Positions 1 through 9,363 of a stretch of 64,000 nt of DNA are shown here, piece by piece (the stretch's first letter is position 1; every line of letters begins with the position of its first letter). Source of the DNA: Roseibium polysiphoniae (GTDB lineage: Bacteria; Pseudomonadota; Alphaproteobacteria; Rhizobiales; Stappiaceae); contig NZ_JACYXJ010000003.1 in the NCBI RefSeq assembly GCF_014842925.1, forward strand, positions 310,001-374,000, read 5' to 3'. The position numbers were made by a program, and so were the translations under genes. The notes below the pieces were generated by a model. That model ran no database searches. It saw only the letters and a program-made list of their open reading frames with translations, and had not been told where the DNA came from.

Positions 1-2
1 CG

Positions 3-980
3 GGGGCGGACGCCAGCCTTGGCGGCATGGCGGCAACCCGTGCATCGGGCACCAATGCCGTGCGCTATGGCACCATGAAGGATGCCGTTCTGGGGCTCAC
101 CGTCGTCACGCCGACCGGTGAGATCATTCACACGGGTGGCAGGGCGCGCAAGTCAGCGGCCGGCTATGATCTGACCCGGCTTTATGTCGGCTCCGAAGGA
201 ACACTTGGCGTGATCACCGAACTGACCGTTCGGCTCTATGGCCAGCCGGAGGCGATTTCGGGCGGGGTTTGCCCGTTTCCGGATATCGATTCTGCCTGCA
301 AGGCGGTGATTGCCACGATCCAGTGCGGAATCCCCGTGGCGCGTATCGAGTTTCTGGACACGCTTCAGGTCAAGGCCTGTAACGCCTATTCGAAGCTCGA
401 GCTGGACGAACAGCCAACCTTGTTCCTCGAATTCCACGGATCGGACGCGGGCGTGCGCGAACAGGCAGAGCTTTTTGGTGCGATCGCCGAGGATCTGGGC
501 GGTGGCGATTTCAAATGGGCGACCCAGGCCGAGGAACGGACGAAGCTCTGGTCGGCCCGCCACGATGCCTATTGGGCGTCCTTCGTCCTCAGACCGGGGG
601 CGAAAGGCGTCGCGACTGATGTGTGTGTCCCGATCTCACGGTTGGCAGAGTGCGTGACCGAAACGTCCAAAGATCTTGAAGACGCAGGGTTGCTTGCGCC
701 CATCGTCGGTCACGTCGGTGACGGCAATTTCCACGTTCTGGTGTTGGTCGACGAGGACAATCCGGAGGAAATCGCCAAGACCGAAGCTTTTGTTGAACGT
801 TTGAATTGGCGTGCGATTGAGCTGGAAGGCACCTGCACCGGAGAACATGGTGTGGGCCAGGGCAAGATGAAATATCTTGAACGCGAGCATGGTGGCGGAC
901 TGGATGTCATGCGGTCGATCAAACAGGCACTGGACCCGGACAACATCATGAACCCGGGCAAGATTGTTACCATGTCCTGA
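3..980 (+). CDS. FAD-binding oxidoreductase, D-lactate dehydrogenase (cytochrome)/GlcD type, 3' part
   Basis: This is the C-terminal 325 codons of a gene that begins outside the window; the reading frame is open to the left edge, so the first ATG at 27 is internal. The family oxidises 2-hydroxy acids such as D-lactate or glycolate with FAD and passes electrons to cytochrome c or quinone. Visible motifs are the FAD-binding GTLGVITEL stretch (about 198-224), the substrate/metal motif HVGDGNFH (about 712-735) and GEHGVGQGK near 840-866, followed by the usual ALDP...MNPGK C-terminus. The order and spacing fit FAD_binding_4 plus FAD-oxidase C-terminal domains. The exact substrate cannot be read from the sequence. 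A 120 bp gap separates it from the next gene on the same strand. Confidence 0.9.
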   Translation, partial: GADASLGGMAATRASGTNAVRYGTMKDAVLGLTVVTPTGEIIHTGGRARKSAAGYDLTRLYVGSEGTLGVITELTVRLYGQPEAISGGVCPFPDIDSACKAVIATIQCGIPVARIEFLDTLQVKACNAYSKLELDEQPTLFLEFHGSDAGVREQAELFGAIAEDLGGGDFKWATQAEERTKLWSARHDAYWASFVLRPGAKGVATDVCVPISRLAECVTETSKDLEDAGLLAPIVGHVGDGNFHVLVLVDEDNPEEIAKTEAFVERLNWRAIELEGTCTGEHGVGQGKMKYLEREHGGGLDVMRSIKQALDPDNIMNPGKIVTMS

Positions 981-1100
981 ATTTTGCCGTGAGACTTTTG
1001 GGGCGGACCTGTTGTATCGGTAACGGGTCCGATTTTCCTCGTGTCATGATATCGTTTCGAATCGTGACAATACCCACATGAAGGTTGGTCCGGTGGCAGT

Positions 1101-4100
1101 ATGTCGATCGGACGCATTTGGAGAGTTGATCTGAATTCGGTCTACATCACAGTTGGGGTTGCGGTTATTCTGGTGCTGATCACGGCACTGGTCGGGCCCT
1201 TCTTTGTCGACTGGACTGTCTATCGCTCGACCTTCGAGACCTACGCGGAACGTGCTCTTGGCCACAAGGTCACGGTGCTGGGCGAAGCCGACATGAGGCT
1301 GCTGCCCTCGCCAACGCTGACCTTTTCCGATGTGCGGGTGGGCGAGGCCGAAGATCCGCTGCTGGTGGTCTCCAGGTTTCAGATGCGGGTCGAGTTGCCG
1401 CCCTTGCTCAAGGGTGAAGTCCGGGTGCTCGAGATGGAGCTCGAACGGCCGCATCTCAGCCTGTCTCTGGACGAGGATGGGCGCCTTGATTGGCTGACCG
1501 GCATGAGGGGCGGCGGCGCCCTTGCAGAACTCTCCGATGACAACATTGCCTTTGACAGCATCACGGTCGTTGATGGCGCCGTGTCCCTGGTCGATGCCCG
1601 TTCTGGCGAGACCCATATGGTCGACCACGGCAACCTTCAGGTTAGCGCCAGAACACTTGCCGGTCCGTTCAAGGTGGACGGCAGCCTCGACTATGGCGGG
1701 GAGGCTTATTCGCTTCGCGTGGCCACGGGCAAGCAACAGGAAGATGGTGCGATCCGTCTTAAGGGATCAATCACGCCGACGATGGTTCCGGTCGAGCTGT
1801 CAGTCGACGGCACGCTGAACCACGTCGAAGAGTCGCCGGTTTACGACGGCAATTTCGATCTTGTCTCGATTGTTCCCGAGGAGGAGGCTGATCGAGGCTG
1901 GCGGGCGACCGGTGAATTCAATGCCGCGGCGAGCGGGGTGGACATTCCTGCCTTTCAGTATCGCTTCGGCCCTGAAGACCGACTGCTTGGCCTCGATGGC
2001 CAAGGTAATGTGGTCATAAATGGCGAGCGCAGGTTCGAAGTGCGCGCCAGGGCCAAACAGCTGGATCTCGATCGGCTCTACGGCGGTGGGCCTCAGGCTC
2101 CCGTTGGCCTGACGGAGGCGGGCAACGCGTTGATCGGGGCCCTGAGGTCTTTGCCCGTGCCGGATATGGACGGCGTGATTGCGCTTGATGTGCCGGCGGT
2201 GGTTGTTGGCGGTGGTCTGGCGCAGGACGTGCGCCTCGATCTTGAGACCATGACCGGCGGTTGGCGTATTGCGCGCTTGTCAGGGCGTGCACCCGGCCGC
2301 ACCACCATAACGACCCAGGGCGATCTGGTTGTCTCCGATACGCCGACCTATCGCGGCAATCTTGCGATCAGCTCGGATCAGCCTGGCGCTTTTGCAGCCT
2401 GGTGGCAGCAGAACGACAGCGGCAGCAGCTCGATCCAGCCAATGACGATCGAGGGGCATCTGAATGTGGTGCCAAGTGGCGCCGCGCTCGACAATTTGCG
2501 GCTGACGCTCGCCGGATCTGAAGCGACGGGCGGGTTGTCCTATCGCAAGCCGCGCCAGGGCAACGCCATCTTTTCGCTCAGCCTCGATGCGGACACCCTT
2601 GACCTTGATGAGCTTGAGAAACTGGCTGGGCTGTTCGACCGGCCAGAGGCAGGTCTGTCGGATCTCGACGTGACGCTCCGTATGCGCGCCAAACAGGTCA
2701 GTGTGCGCGATGTCGCGGGCAAGGGACTATCGCTGGAAGCAGAATATTCCGGCTCAGGACTGCGGGTCGACCGGCTGTATGCCGAAGACCTTGCCGGTGC
2801 CGAGATCGATGTTTCCGGCCGGATTGACGATCTTCTTACTGCCCCTGTCGGTGGTCTTTCAGGAACGCTGGATGCGCGCGACCTGACCGGAGTGGTTGCG
2901 CTGCTGCGCGGTGTTCTTCCGGGCAACCCGGTTGTCGAACGCTTGGAAGAGGCTTCCGATTATCTTGTACCCGCCAGATTTCAGGCAGACCTGAAAGCCG
3001 CCGCTGCCGGTGATGCCAGCGATCTGACGTTTGTTCTGGACGGGATCGCGGGCGGCGTGGATGCCCGGCTAAGCAGCCGTTTCAAGGGCCGTGTGGACAA
3101 TTGGCGCAGTGCAGATGTTGATCTTGGTCTTGAACTGGCAGGCCCGGACGGCGGCCAGATCCTCCGGCAACTGGGCTTCGAGATCCTGCCGGTAGATGAC
3201 CTCGGGCTTGGCTACATCGAGCTTTCGGCCAAGGGCCGTCCTGAGGATGGTCTGGAGGTCGGCGTCGAAGCGAAAGCGGGCGCTGCGGCTCTGACAGCGG
3301 ACGGGGAGTTGCGTCTGGAAGCTGATGAGAAGCCGAATTATCGTCTGGATGTGGCGACAAGCGTGCCTGATCTTGCTCCATTCGCCTTGCTTGGCGGCCG
3401 GATCATGCCGATTATGGCAGGGGATATCGAGGTCGATCTTCGCTTCAATCTGTCCGGCACCGGCACTGAAATCACGGTTTCCGATCTTGGTGGGACCGTT
3501 GCTGGTGTGCCGATCGACGGCACGCTCCAGGGAGACCTGATGCCGACGACGGGTGAAACCAATCGGCGTCTGAAAGGCTCGCTCTATGTGGGCAGTCTCG
3601 ATCTCAGATTCCTGTCCGAAGCTGTCCTTGGTCCCGACCAGTGGTTTTCAGCTGGCGACGGGTCCAGCATCTGGCCAACCGCGTCCTTTGGCAGCCCGAT
3701 GTTCACCGAAACGGATCTGACGCTCGATCTGCGCACGGATGCGCTTGCGGTCGGTGGTGAGCAGGTGATTGAGGGCGCGCGCAGCGAATTGCGCGTGACG
3801 CCCACGATGTTGCGCCTGGATGGGCTGTCCGGCAGCTATGGCGGCGGGTCTCTTTCGGGCGCTTTGGCGTTTCGCAGGTCAGGGGCCGAAGGGTCGGTGT
3901 CCGGACGTCTCAAACTCGACGAAGCAGTGCTGCAGTCACTTGTCTGGGAGCGAGAGGGCCGCGCGGTTGCGACCGGCAGTCTGGATCTCGTTCTGGACTT
4001 CGAAGGCGCAGGCCGATCCATCGCTGCGATGGTTTCTGGCCTGACAGGCGGCGGCACGTTTTCGGTCGCCCAGGGAGAGCTGCGCGGGATCAATCCCCAG

Positions 4101-5144
4101 GCGTTTGGCCTTGTGATCCGCGCCGCGGATGCAGGCCTTGATCTACGCGACGAGAAAATCCGCGAGGTCTTCGTCAGTCATATGGCTGCCGGCAACCTCG
4201 ATTTTGACGAGATGGAGGGCGCGATCACGCTCATCGGCGGGCGGGCGACAGCACGCAATGTTGTGGTCGACAGCGCGACGGCGGAGGTCTTCGGGTCTGC
4301 GGAAGTTGATTTCAACACCTGGGAACTCGACAGCGATTTTTCCCTGACCGTGGATGCGGGAGAGAACGCAGTGACCGGGGCTGAACCTCAGGTTGGTATG
4401 CTTTTCTCTGGGCCGCTGGAAGCGCCGGAGCGCAGCGTCGACATAACGCCTTTCACCGCCTATCTCACGCTTCGGGCCTTCGAGCAGGAGGTCGAGCGGG
4501 TCGAAAAACTGCAGGCTGAAATTCTGGAGCGCGACCGGCTTTTGCGCGAGTTGAAGCGCCAGAAGGAGCAGGCTGCGCGGCGTCAGCGAGAAGCCGAGGA
4601 AGCGGCAGCTCGTGCTGCTGCAGAAGCGGAAGAAGCGGCCCTGCGCGAGGCAGAGCGCCTGAAACAGGAAGCAGAGGCGGCGGCTGAAGCCTCTCGCGTG
4701 GAGACGGCGCCCGTACCTGCTGCGCCCGGGCCAGCTACCAATGACAATTCAGCTGCAGATGCTCCCGCCAACGACAATGCGGCGGCAACGCCCGAGGGTG
4801 ACCGGAGCTCTGTTGCGCCCTTGAATCCTGCCGACTTTGCCAACCAGATACGCTCTGTCATCAACGCGCCTGGTTCTGATATCGGTGTGTCTCAGGATCC
4901 GAGTTCGGAGAGCACCGGCTCCCTGCCACCTCTTGAGGCGCCGCAGTCGGTTGAAGATCTTCTGGCCCGGGAAATCGGACTGCCGCCAAGCGCGCTCGAA
5001 GATGGGCCTCTGGAGCTTGCGCCAGAACCGGCACCACCGTCGACAAGCCGGGTTCAGCCGCAGCGACAGCAACCCGCAGCACCGGCGCAGCCACGCTATC
5101 GCACATTGCCGAACGGGCTGGTGGTCGAAATCCCGTCGAACTGA
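1101..5144 (+). CDS. AsmA family protein (large, with C-terminal coiled coil)
   Basis: 1347 residues. One N-terminal transmembrane helix (about residues 13-34) is followed directly by an AsmA-like domain (VDWTVYRSTFE..., LLPSPTLTFSDVRVG) and a long beta-rich body. This is the layout of inner-membrane-anchored AsmA/TamB-like envelope proteins, thought to help move lipids or control outer-membrane assembly. A DUF-type AsmA C-terminal segment (FSVAQGELRGIN) lies near residue 1000. After about residue 1125 the protein changes to a Glu/Ala/Arg-rich coiled coil of roughly 75 residues and then a Pro/Ala/Asn-rich tail. The start at 1101 is chosen because the helix follows at once; no strong ribosome site is visible. 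Function is inferred from family only. Confidence 0.9.
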   Translation: MSIGRIWRVDLNSVYITVGVAVILVLITALVGPFFVDWTVYRSTFETYAERALGHKVTVLGEADMRLLPSPTLTFSDVRVGEAEDPLLVVSRFQMRVELPPLLKGEVRVLEMELERPHLSLSLDEDGRLDWLTGMRGGGALAELSDDNIAFDSITVVDGAVSLVDARSGETHMVDHGNLQVSARTLAGPFKVDGSLDYGGEAYSLRVATGKQQEDGAIRLKGSITPTMVPVELSVDGTLNHVEESPVYDGNFDLVSIVPEEEADRGWRATGEFNAAASGVDIPAFQYRFGPEDRLLGLDGQGNVVINGERRFEVRARAKQLDLDRLYGGGPQAPVGLTEAGNALIGALRSLPVPDMDGVIALDVPAVVVGGGLAQDVRLDLETMTGGWRIARLSGRAPGRTTITTQGDLVVSDTPTYRGNLAISSDQPGAFAAWWQQNDSGSSSIQPMTIEGHLNVVPSGAALDNLRLTLAGSEATGGLSYRKPRQGNAIFSLSLDADTLDLDELEKLAGLFDRPEAGLSDLDVTLRMRAKQVSVRDVAGKGLSLEAEYSGSGLRVDRLYAEDLAGAEIDVSGRIDDLLTAPVGGLSGTLDARDLTGVVALLRGVLPGNPVVERLEEASDYLVPARFQADLKAAAAGDASDLTFVLDGIAGGVDARLSSRFKGRVDNWRSADVDLGLELAGPDGGQILRQLGFEILPVDDLGLGYIELSAKGRPEDGLEVGVEAKAGAAALTADGELRLEADEKPNYRLDVATSVPDLAPFALLGGRIMPIMAGDIEVDLRFNLSGTGTEITVSDLGGTVAGVPIDGTLQGDLMPTTGETNRRLKGSLYVGSLDLRFLSEAVLGPDQWFSAGDGSSIWPTASFGSPMFTETDLTLDLRTDALAVGGEQVIEGARSELRVTPTMLRLDGLSGSYGGGSLSGALAFRRSGAEGSVSGRLKLDEAVLQSLVWEREGRAVATGSLDLVLDFEGAGRSIAAMVSGLTGGGTFSVAQGELRGINPQAFGLVIRAADAGLDLRDEKIREVFVSHMAAGNLDFDEMEGAITLIGGRATARNVVVDSATAEVFGSAEVDFNTWELDSDFSLTVDAGENAVTGAEPQVGMLFSGPLEAPERSVDITPFTAYLTLRAFEQEVERVEKLQAEILERDRLLRELKRQKEQAARRQREAEEAAARAAAEAEEAALREAERLKQEAEAAAEASRVETAPVPAAPGPATNDNSAADAPANDNAAATPEGDRSSVAPLNPADFANQIRSVINAPGSDIGVSQDPSSESTGSLPPLEAPQSVEDLLAREIGLPPSALEDGPLELAPEPAPPSTSRVQPQRQQPAAPAQPRYRTLPNGLVVEIPSN

Positions 5145-5171
5145 GGGCTTTCTGGCGGCTTTCTGACGGCT

Positions 5172-5384
5172 CTAGTGGTTTTGAACGTAGGCGAGGGCGT
5201 AGATGCGAACGGATGACGAGAGCGCATCGTCCGGATCCCGGTTGTCATCAATCTCTGCAATGAGGGACGCGAGGGAAAGTTCTCGATCTCGGGCGGCCTG
5301 ATCAATCACGGCCCAGAATTCGGGCTCAAGAGCGAGGCTTGTGCGGTGGCCATGAAGAGCGAGTGAGCGCTTGGTCAGGGCCAT
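5172..5384 (-). CDS. Ribbon-helix-helix domain protein (RHH_4 type)
   Basis: 70 residues. The sequence RTSLALEPEFWAVIDQAARD followed by ELSLASLIAEID is the short beta strand plus two helices of the ribbon-helix-helix family often annotated PF13467 in alphaproteobacteria. Proteins of this fold usually bind DNA as dimers, but this small subfamily has no well-known target. It starts 2 bp after the stop of the DUF4169 gene, so the two are very likely co-transcribed with sspB. The gene order sspB, DUF4169, RHH is common in this class of bacteria and supports that it is a real gene. Confidence 0.8.
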   Translation of the reverse strand: MALTKRSLALHGHRTSLALEPEFWAVIDQAARDRELSLASLIAEIDDNRDPDDALSSSVRIYALAYVQNH

Positions 5385-5386
5385 GC

Positions 5387-5608
5387 TCAGTCGCCGTCTT
5401 CCGGATCTTTGGTGCTGCCCGGACGCGTCTCGCCGCTGCGTTGATGTCCGTCAAGCCGGGCAGAGGTCAAGGTTTCGGTCTTTTGGGAAAGCTGCTTTTC
5501 CGCCTTCGAACGACCAAAGGTCGTCCGGTTCTCGGCAGCTTGTTTTTCCCGATCAGATCTGGCTTTTTTCTTGCGCGCCTGCCGCAGATTGACGATGTCG
5601 GCGCTCAT
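5387..5608 (-). CDS. DUF4169 family protein
   Basis: 73 residues, starting at the ATG whose protein begins MSADIVNLRQARK. Longer in-frame reading to 5740 is possible, but the family begins with this NLRQARK motif, so the internal start is preferred. The protein is very charged, mostly helical, with NLRQARKKKARSDRE, an AAENR..FGRSKAEK middle part and a basic LDGHQR near the end. These match the DUF4169 family of small alphaproteobacterial proteins of unknown function. It sits between sspB and the RHH gene on the same strand with short gaps, pointing to one transcript. Confidence 0.85.
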   Translation of the reverse strand: MSADIVNLRQARKKKARSDREKQAAENRTTFGRSKAEKQLSQKTETLTSARLDGHQRSGETRPGSTKDPEDGD

Positions 5609-5630
5609 GACCGGCGTCCCTGATTGGTCT

Positions 5631-6203
5631 TCAGGTCTTCTTGCGGAAGGCGTCGAGGGAAACAACGTCTCCGCCGCCGTCTGCTGCAGGGGTCTTGTCG
5701 CCGCTGTCTTGCTTGTCCGCAGAGGCTGCTTCGGCGCCATCTTGCACGGGCGATACGCCCTCCGAAGTCACATCTTCGGCAAGCTTTTCAGCCTTCGCGA
5801 GTTCCTCGACTGCCTCGAGAAGCTCTTCCGGCAGTTCTTCAGCGGTCTTGCCCGGATCGAACTCGAGCGCGAACTGGACGGACGGATCAAAGAAACCCTT
5901 GATGGCGCTGTAGGGCACCAGCAGTTTTTCTGCGACACCGCCGAAGGATAGGCCGACCTCAAAGGCATGTTCGCCGATCGCCAGGTCCCAGAACTGGTGC
6001 TGCATGACGATGGTCATTTCCTGCGGATAGCGCTCTTTGAGGCGGCTGGAAATGCGCACACCAGGTGCTGTCGTGTCGAAGGCGATGTAGAAATGATGCT
6101 CTCCGGGAAGACCCGTGCGGCCGACTTCGGCGAGGATCTTCTTGACCGCGCCACGCAGCGCGTCCTGGATGAGGATATCGTATCGGAGGAGGTCTTCGGC
6201 CAT
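5631..6203 (-). CDS. sspB: SspB-alpha, ClpXP adaptor for tmRNA-tagged proteins
   Basis: 190 residues. The start is the ATG giving MAEDLLRYDILIQDALRG, preceded by a GAAGAGAAG ribosome site; the longer reading to 6332 is not supported. SspB dimers bind the tmRNA-encoded degradation tag and deliver stalled-translation products to the ClpXP protease. Family features seen are HFYIAFDT, VRIS, the MTIVMQHQFWDL strand and FGG..EKLLVPYSAI, which form the tag-binding beta fold. After about residue 130 comes an acidic, low-complexity linker and a short C-terminal segment (VVSLDAFRKK), matching the ClpX-tethering tail known for the family. It lies just downstream of the ssrA gene on the same strand, which makes the functional link unusually direct. 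Confidence 0.93.
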   Translation of the reverse strand: MAEDLLRYDILIQDALRGAVKKILAEVGRTGLPGEHHFYIAFDTTAPGVRISSRLKERYPQEMTIVMQHQFWDLAIGEHAFEVGLSFGGVAEKLLVPYSAIKGFFDPSVQFALEFDPGKTAEELPEELLEAVEELAKAEKLAEDVTSEGVSPVQDGAEAASADKQDSGDKTPAADGGGDVVSLDAFRKKT

Positions 6204-6480
6204 CTTCTCTTCGTCAAAACTTGTCGGAATCGCGGATTTGCTGCCAAGCACCTTGACGGCTGGAGCGGCAAAAGGAAAGTACCCAAATGGCCGAGCCGGA
6301 AAGATTTCCCGAGTTTGTCCTTGTATGGACAACAGAAATCCGGTGCTGAACTGACGTCTGTGAGCGGTTCCTGTACCTGGGCAAGTGGGGGAATGAAGTG
6401 GAGGCTTCTGTTGCCAGGTGCCTCCGAACCCCGCCTTACGGTGCTAACCACAAGGACTTAAATGGACTACCGGTACTGCG

Positions 6481-6522
6481 TTACGCAGCAACAGCCATGT
6501 CCGAAGCAGTGTTGTCATTTGC
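6481..6522 (-). other. tmRNA tag-peptide reading frame
   Basis: Fourteen codons including the TAA stop, encoding ANDNTASDMAVAA on the minus strand inside the tmRNA coding piece. The AND-N start and the hydrophobic alanine-rich end are typical of alphaproteobacterial degradation tags. The N-terminal part is the known SspB-binding side, and the final AVAA is the ClpX-recognised end. Confidence 0.95.
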
Positions 6523-6606
6523 AACTACTGATATGGTCCGATATCGGTGGTACCATGCCGAGCAAAAGCGCAGTCTTTACACCCTCGTCGATCCTATTTC
6601 GCCCCC

Positions 6607-6646
6607 GCCGAAACGCACCAAGTGACTGACTTGCCGCGGTGCGCTT
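6607..6646 (-). other. Internal transcribed spacer of the permuted tmRNA
   Basis: The spacer between the acceptor 3' end and the coding-piece 5' end. It contains two complementary arms (6611-6619 and about 6639-6647) that can pair and extend the acceptor stem in the precursor. Its removal would give the two mature RNA pieces, as known for alphaproteobacterial tmRNA. Confidence 0.8.
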
Positions 6647-6926
6647 GGGTGGAGGCGCCGGGTACCGCCCCCGGGTCCGATAGGCTTATTGCACTGTCCA
6701 TTTATCGCCATAGCCGGAAAACCAGCATCCTTGATATAGTCCTATGTGGCCGTAATTAAAAGGGGTATGGCCCTAAAAGCCGGGTATTGCGGCGTTTGCC
6801 CAGGTGCCTGAAGCGTGCTTCAGACGCTTGGAAGAGCAGGGGACAGAGACGCTGAAACCGGGCCATGGGCCTTGCAAATCGTTGTGCTTGACTGCGACAT
6901 AGACCCAAGATCAAAAGGCTGCAGAC

Positions 6927-7751
6927 GTGCGGCAAGAAAACCTCGGGACGGACGACGTGGACCAATATCTCACCCTCATGCGGACCATTTTGGAGACCGG
7001 CGTTGATCGGGGAGATCGCACGGGAACCGGGACACGTTCGATCTTTGGCCACCAGATGCGGTTTGACCTGTCCGAAGGGTTCCCATTGGTCACGACCAAG
7101 AAGCTGCATCTGCGGTCGATCATTCACGAGCTGCTCTGGTTTCTCGCCGGCGACACCAACATCGGCTATCTGAAGGACAATGGCGTCAAGATCTGGGACG
7201 ATTGGGCCGACGAGAATGGCGAACTTGGACCGGTCTACGGCTACCAGTGGCGCTCATGGCCTGCGCCGGACGGCCAGTCGATCGACCAGATCAGCAACCT
7301 GCTTCGGATGATCCGGGAAACGCCGGAAAGCCGCCGTCTGATCGTGTCGGCCTGGAACCCGGCTCTGGTGGACGAGATGGCGCTGCCGCCCTGTCATGCG
7401 CTGTTTCAGTTCTATGTGGCCGACGGGAAACTTTCCTGTCAGCTCTATCAGCGCTCGGCGGATGTCTTTCTGGGCGTGCCCTTCAACATCGCGTCCTACG
7501 CGCTTCTGACCATGATGGTAGCACAAGTGACGGGGCTGAAACCGGGCGACTTCGTGCATACGCTTGGAGATGCGCATCTTTACGCCAATCACTTCGATCA
7601 AGCCCGCGAACAGCTGACGCGCACGCCACGGGCCCTGCCGGTCATGACGTTGAACCCGGATGTGAGCGATCTCTTCGCGTTCAAATATGACGACTTCACG
7701 CTCTCGGATTACGACCCGCATCCGCATATTGCCGCGCCGATTGCTGTTTGA
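6927..7751 (+). CDS. thyA: Thymidylate synthase ThyA
   Basis: 274 residues from a GTG at 6927 preceded by AAAAGG; a GTG at 6957 would give 264 residues, the length of the E. coli enzyme, and is an equally good start. The enzyme methylates dUMP to dTMP with methylene-tetrahydrofolate, which is oxidised to dihydrofolate. Visible signatures are DRTGTGT near the N-terminus, [10 protein letters not shown], the active-site segment [11 protein letters not shown] with the catalytic Cys, [17 protein letters not shown], and HLYANHFDQ. It overlaps the start of the EamA transporter gene and lies two genes upstream of folA, which regenerates tetrahydrofolate, so the block is probably a folate/thymidylate operon. 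Confidence 0.96.
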   Translation: MRQENLGTDDVDQYLTLMRTILETGVDRGDRTGTGTRSIFGHQMRFDLSEGFPLVTTKKLHLRSIIHELLWFLAGDTNIGYLKDNGVKIWDDWADENGELGPVYGYQWRSWPAPDGQSIDQISNLLRMIRETPESRRLIVSAWNPALVDEMALPPCHALFQFYVADGKLSCQLYQRSADVFLGVPFNIASYALLTMMVAQVTGLKPGDFVHTLGDAHLYANHFDQAREQLTRTPRALPVMTLNPDVSDLFAFKYDDFTLSDYDPHPHIAAPIAV

Positions 7752-8680
7752 CGCCGGTGTCTGATCCTTCGACGGGACATTCGGTGAGCCTTCCCGACAC
7801 CATCCACACCGACCGGCGCGGGAACCTGCTCGGCAGCCTGTGGATGGTTGGCGCGATGGCGGCGTTCGCGCTGGAGGATGCCTTTCTGAAGGGCGCTGCC
7901 GCCGAGCTGCCAGTCGCCGAAATCCTGCTCCTGATGGGAGGCTGCGGAGCCTTTGTCTTCGCTGTGCTTGCGCGCCTGAGGGGCGAGAGACTGGCCAATC
8001 GCGACGTCACATCGCCGCCAATGCTGATCCGCTTCGTGTTCGAGTTCATCGGCCGGCTTTTCTATGTTGTCGCGCTGGCTCTGACGCCCCTGTCTTCGGC
8101 CACGGCCATCCTGCAGGCAACGCCGATCGTGGTCATCCTGGGTGCTGCCCTGATATTCGGTGAGACCGTGGGCTGGCGCCGCTGGACAGCCATCATCGTC
8201 GGCCTGATCGGTGTGATGATTGTCTTGCGTCCGGGCGCCGAGGCGTTCTCTGCCTTGTCGATCCTGGCAGTTGTCGGAATGCTGGGCTTTGCCGGACGCG
8301 ACCTTTCCAGCCGGGCTGCGCCTGCGTCCATCAGTACAAATGTGCTGGGATTCTATGGCTTCGTGACCATTGCGGTGGCGGGAGGTGTTTTCCATCTGTG
8401 GGAGGGGCGGGCGCTTGTGATGCCGAGCCCTGCGGCCAGTCTGTCGCTGCTGGCGGTCGTGACGGCTGGTGTTCTGGCGTACAGTGCCCTGATGAAAGCG
8501 ATGCGCACCGGACAGGTTTCTGCCGTCACGCCCTTCCGCTATTTCCGGCTTCTGTTCGGCGTCGGACTGGGTGTTTTCGTCTTTGACGAAAGGCTTGATG
8601 CCTGGATGGTGGCGGGCTGCGTCCTGATCGTTGCATCGGGATTGTTTATTCTTTGGCGCGGCACCCGCAAGGCGGCGTAA
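7748..8680 (+). CDS. DMT/EamA family membrane transporter
   Basis: 310 residues with ten hydrophobic segments in two repeats, the layout of EamA (drug/metabolite transporter) exporters in the inner membrane. The first helix follows the short N-terminus ([20 protein letters not shown]), and [21 protein letters not shown] is the characteristic end of the first EamA repeat. The TTG at 7748 overlaps the thyA stop; in-frame GTG codons at 7757 and 7784 are other possible starts. It sits between thyA and folA, with 22 bp to folA, so it is probably co-transcribed; the substrate is unknown and a folate link is only suggested by position. Confidence 0.88.
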   Translation: MTPVSDPSTGHSVSLPDTIHTDRRGNLLGSLWMVGAMAAFALEDAFLKGAAAELPVAEILLLMGGCGAFVFAVLARLRGERLANRDVTSPPMLIRFVFEFIGRLFYVVALALTPLSSATAILQATPIVVILGAALIFGETVGWRRWTAIIVGLIGVMIVLRPGAEAFSALSILAVVGMLGFAGRDLSSRAAPASISTNVLGFYGFVTIAVAGGVFHLWEGRALVMPSPAASLSLLAVVTAGVLAYSALMKAMRTGQVSAVTPFRYFRLLFGVGLGVFVFDERLDAWMVAGCVLIVASGLFILWRGTRKAA

Positions 8681-8702
8681 CTTGGACAAGACTGGAGGCC
8701 GA

Positions 8703-9215
8703 ATGCCTGACATCATGATGATCGCGGCCGTGGCGCGCAACGGGATCATCGGGGCAGACAATGACATGCCCTGGAAGATCTCTTCGGACCTCAAGCACTT
8801 CAAGGCGCTGACGCTTGGCAAGCCGATGATCATGGGCAGGCGGACGTTCCAGTCCCTGCCGGGCTTGCTGCCGGGCCGTCCGCACATCGTAATCACGCGG
8901 GATGAGGGCTTTGAAGCGGAGGGCGTCGAGGTCGTGTCATCGCTGGACGCTGCCGTTGAATTGGCCGAGACGAAGGCGCTTGAACTGGGCGTCGATCAGG
9001 TCGCCATCATCGGCGGCGGTCAGATCTACAAGCTGGCGATGGATCTGGCCGAGCAGCTCGAAATCACAGAGGTGCAGGCTGAACCCGATGGCGACACGCA
9101 TTTCCCGCCAATCGATCCCTCAGTTTGGGAAGAGGTGTCACGGGTCCCGGGCGAGAGAACCGAACGGGACAGCGCCGATTTCGATTTCGTCTCTTACCGT
9201 CGCAAGACTTCCTAG
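8703..9215 (+). CDS. folA: Dihydrofolate reductase
   Basis: 170 residues, starting at the ATG with GGAGG eight bases upstream. It reduces dihydrofolate to tetrahydrofolate with NADPH, closing the cycle opened by ThyA. Motifs: ARNGIIGADNDMPWKISSD (substrate loop with Trp and the acidic residue further on), KPMIMGRRTFQSLP (NADPH-binding), RPHIVITRD, and AIIGGGQIYKLA. The length is normal for bacterial DHFR. It is the last gene of the thyA block; 148 bp separate it from the next gene. Confidence 0.95.
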   Translation: MPDIMMIAAVARNGIIGADNDMPWKISSDLKHFKALTLGKPMIMGRRTFQSLPGLLPGRPHIVITRDEGFEAEGVEVVSSLDAAVELAETKALELGVDQVAIIGGGQIYKLAMDLAEQLEITEVQAEPDGDTHFPPIDPSVWEEVSRVPGERTERDSADFDFVSYRRKTS

Positions 9216-9363
9216 GAATTGGTCCCTCGGGGCAGGCTCGTGTGCGTCGTTGCTTGAGGCGGTTTGAGATAGAACAAGCGTCGGCTTTTCCCACGATGCT
9301 AGGGTCTGCGTCCTGGCATATCCGTGCCAGCTGCTGGCATTTTTTGTTGAACGGGAGTCTCAC

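Larger units (their letters stand above)
6398..6730 (-). ncRNA. ssrA: Two-piece (circularly permuted) alphaproteobacterial tmRNA
   Basis: Read on the minus strand, the acceptor piece comes first (about 6730 to 6650) and the coding piece second (6606 down to about 6398). The coding piece starts GGGGGCG (6606-6600), which pairs over 7 bp with CGCCTCC (6657-6651) of the acceptor piece and includes a G-U wobble at the third pair, the alanine identity element. A T-arm-like hairpin with 5 bp stem and 7-base loop lies at about 6658-6674. The tag frame at 6522-6481 encodes ANDNTASDMAVAA and a stop; its TAA sits in the loop of a CTGCG/CGCAG hairpin. The pieces are separated by a ~40-base spacer (6607-6646) that itself folds. 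A complete CCA is not encoded after the discriminator A (ACCC). Outer ends are approximate. Confidence 0.95.

Noticed and set aside
6398..6759. Plus-strand open frames across 6398-6759
   Set aside because: They overlap the minus-strand tmRNA, whose helices and tag frame explain the sequence much better.
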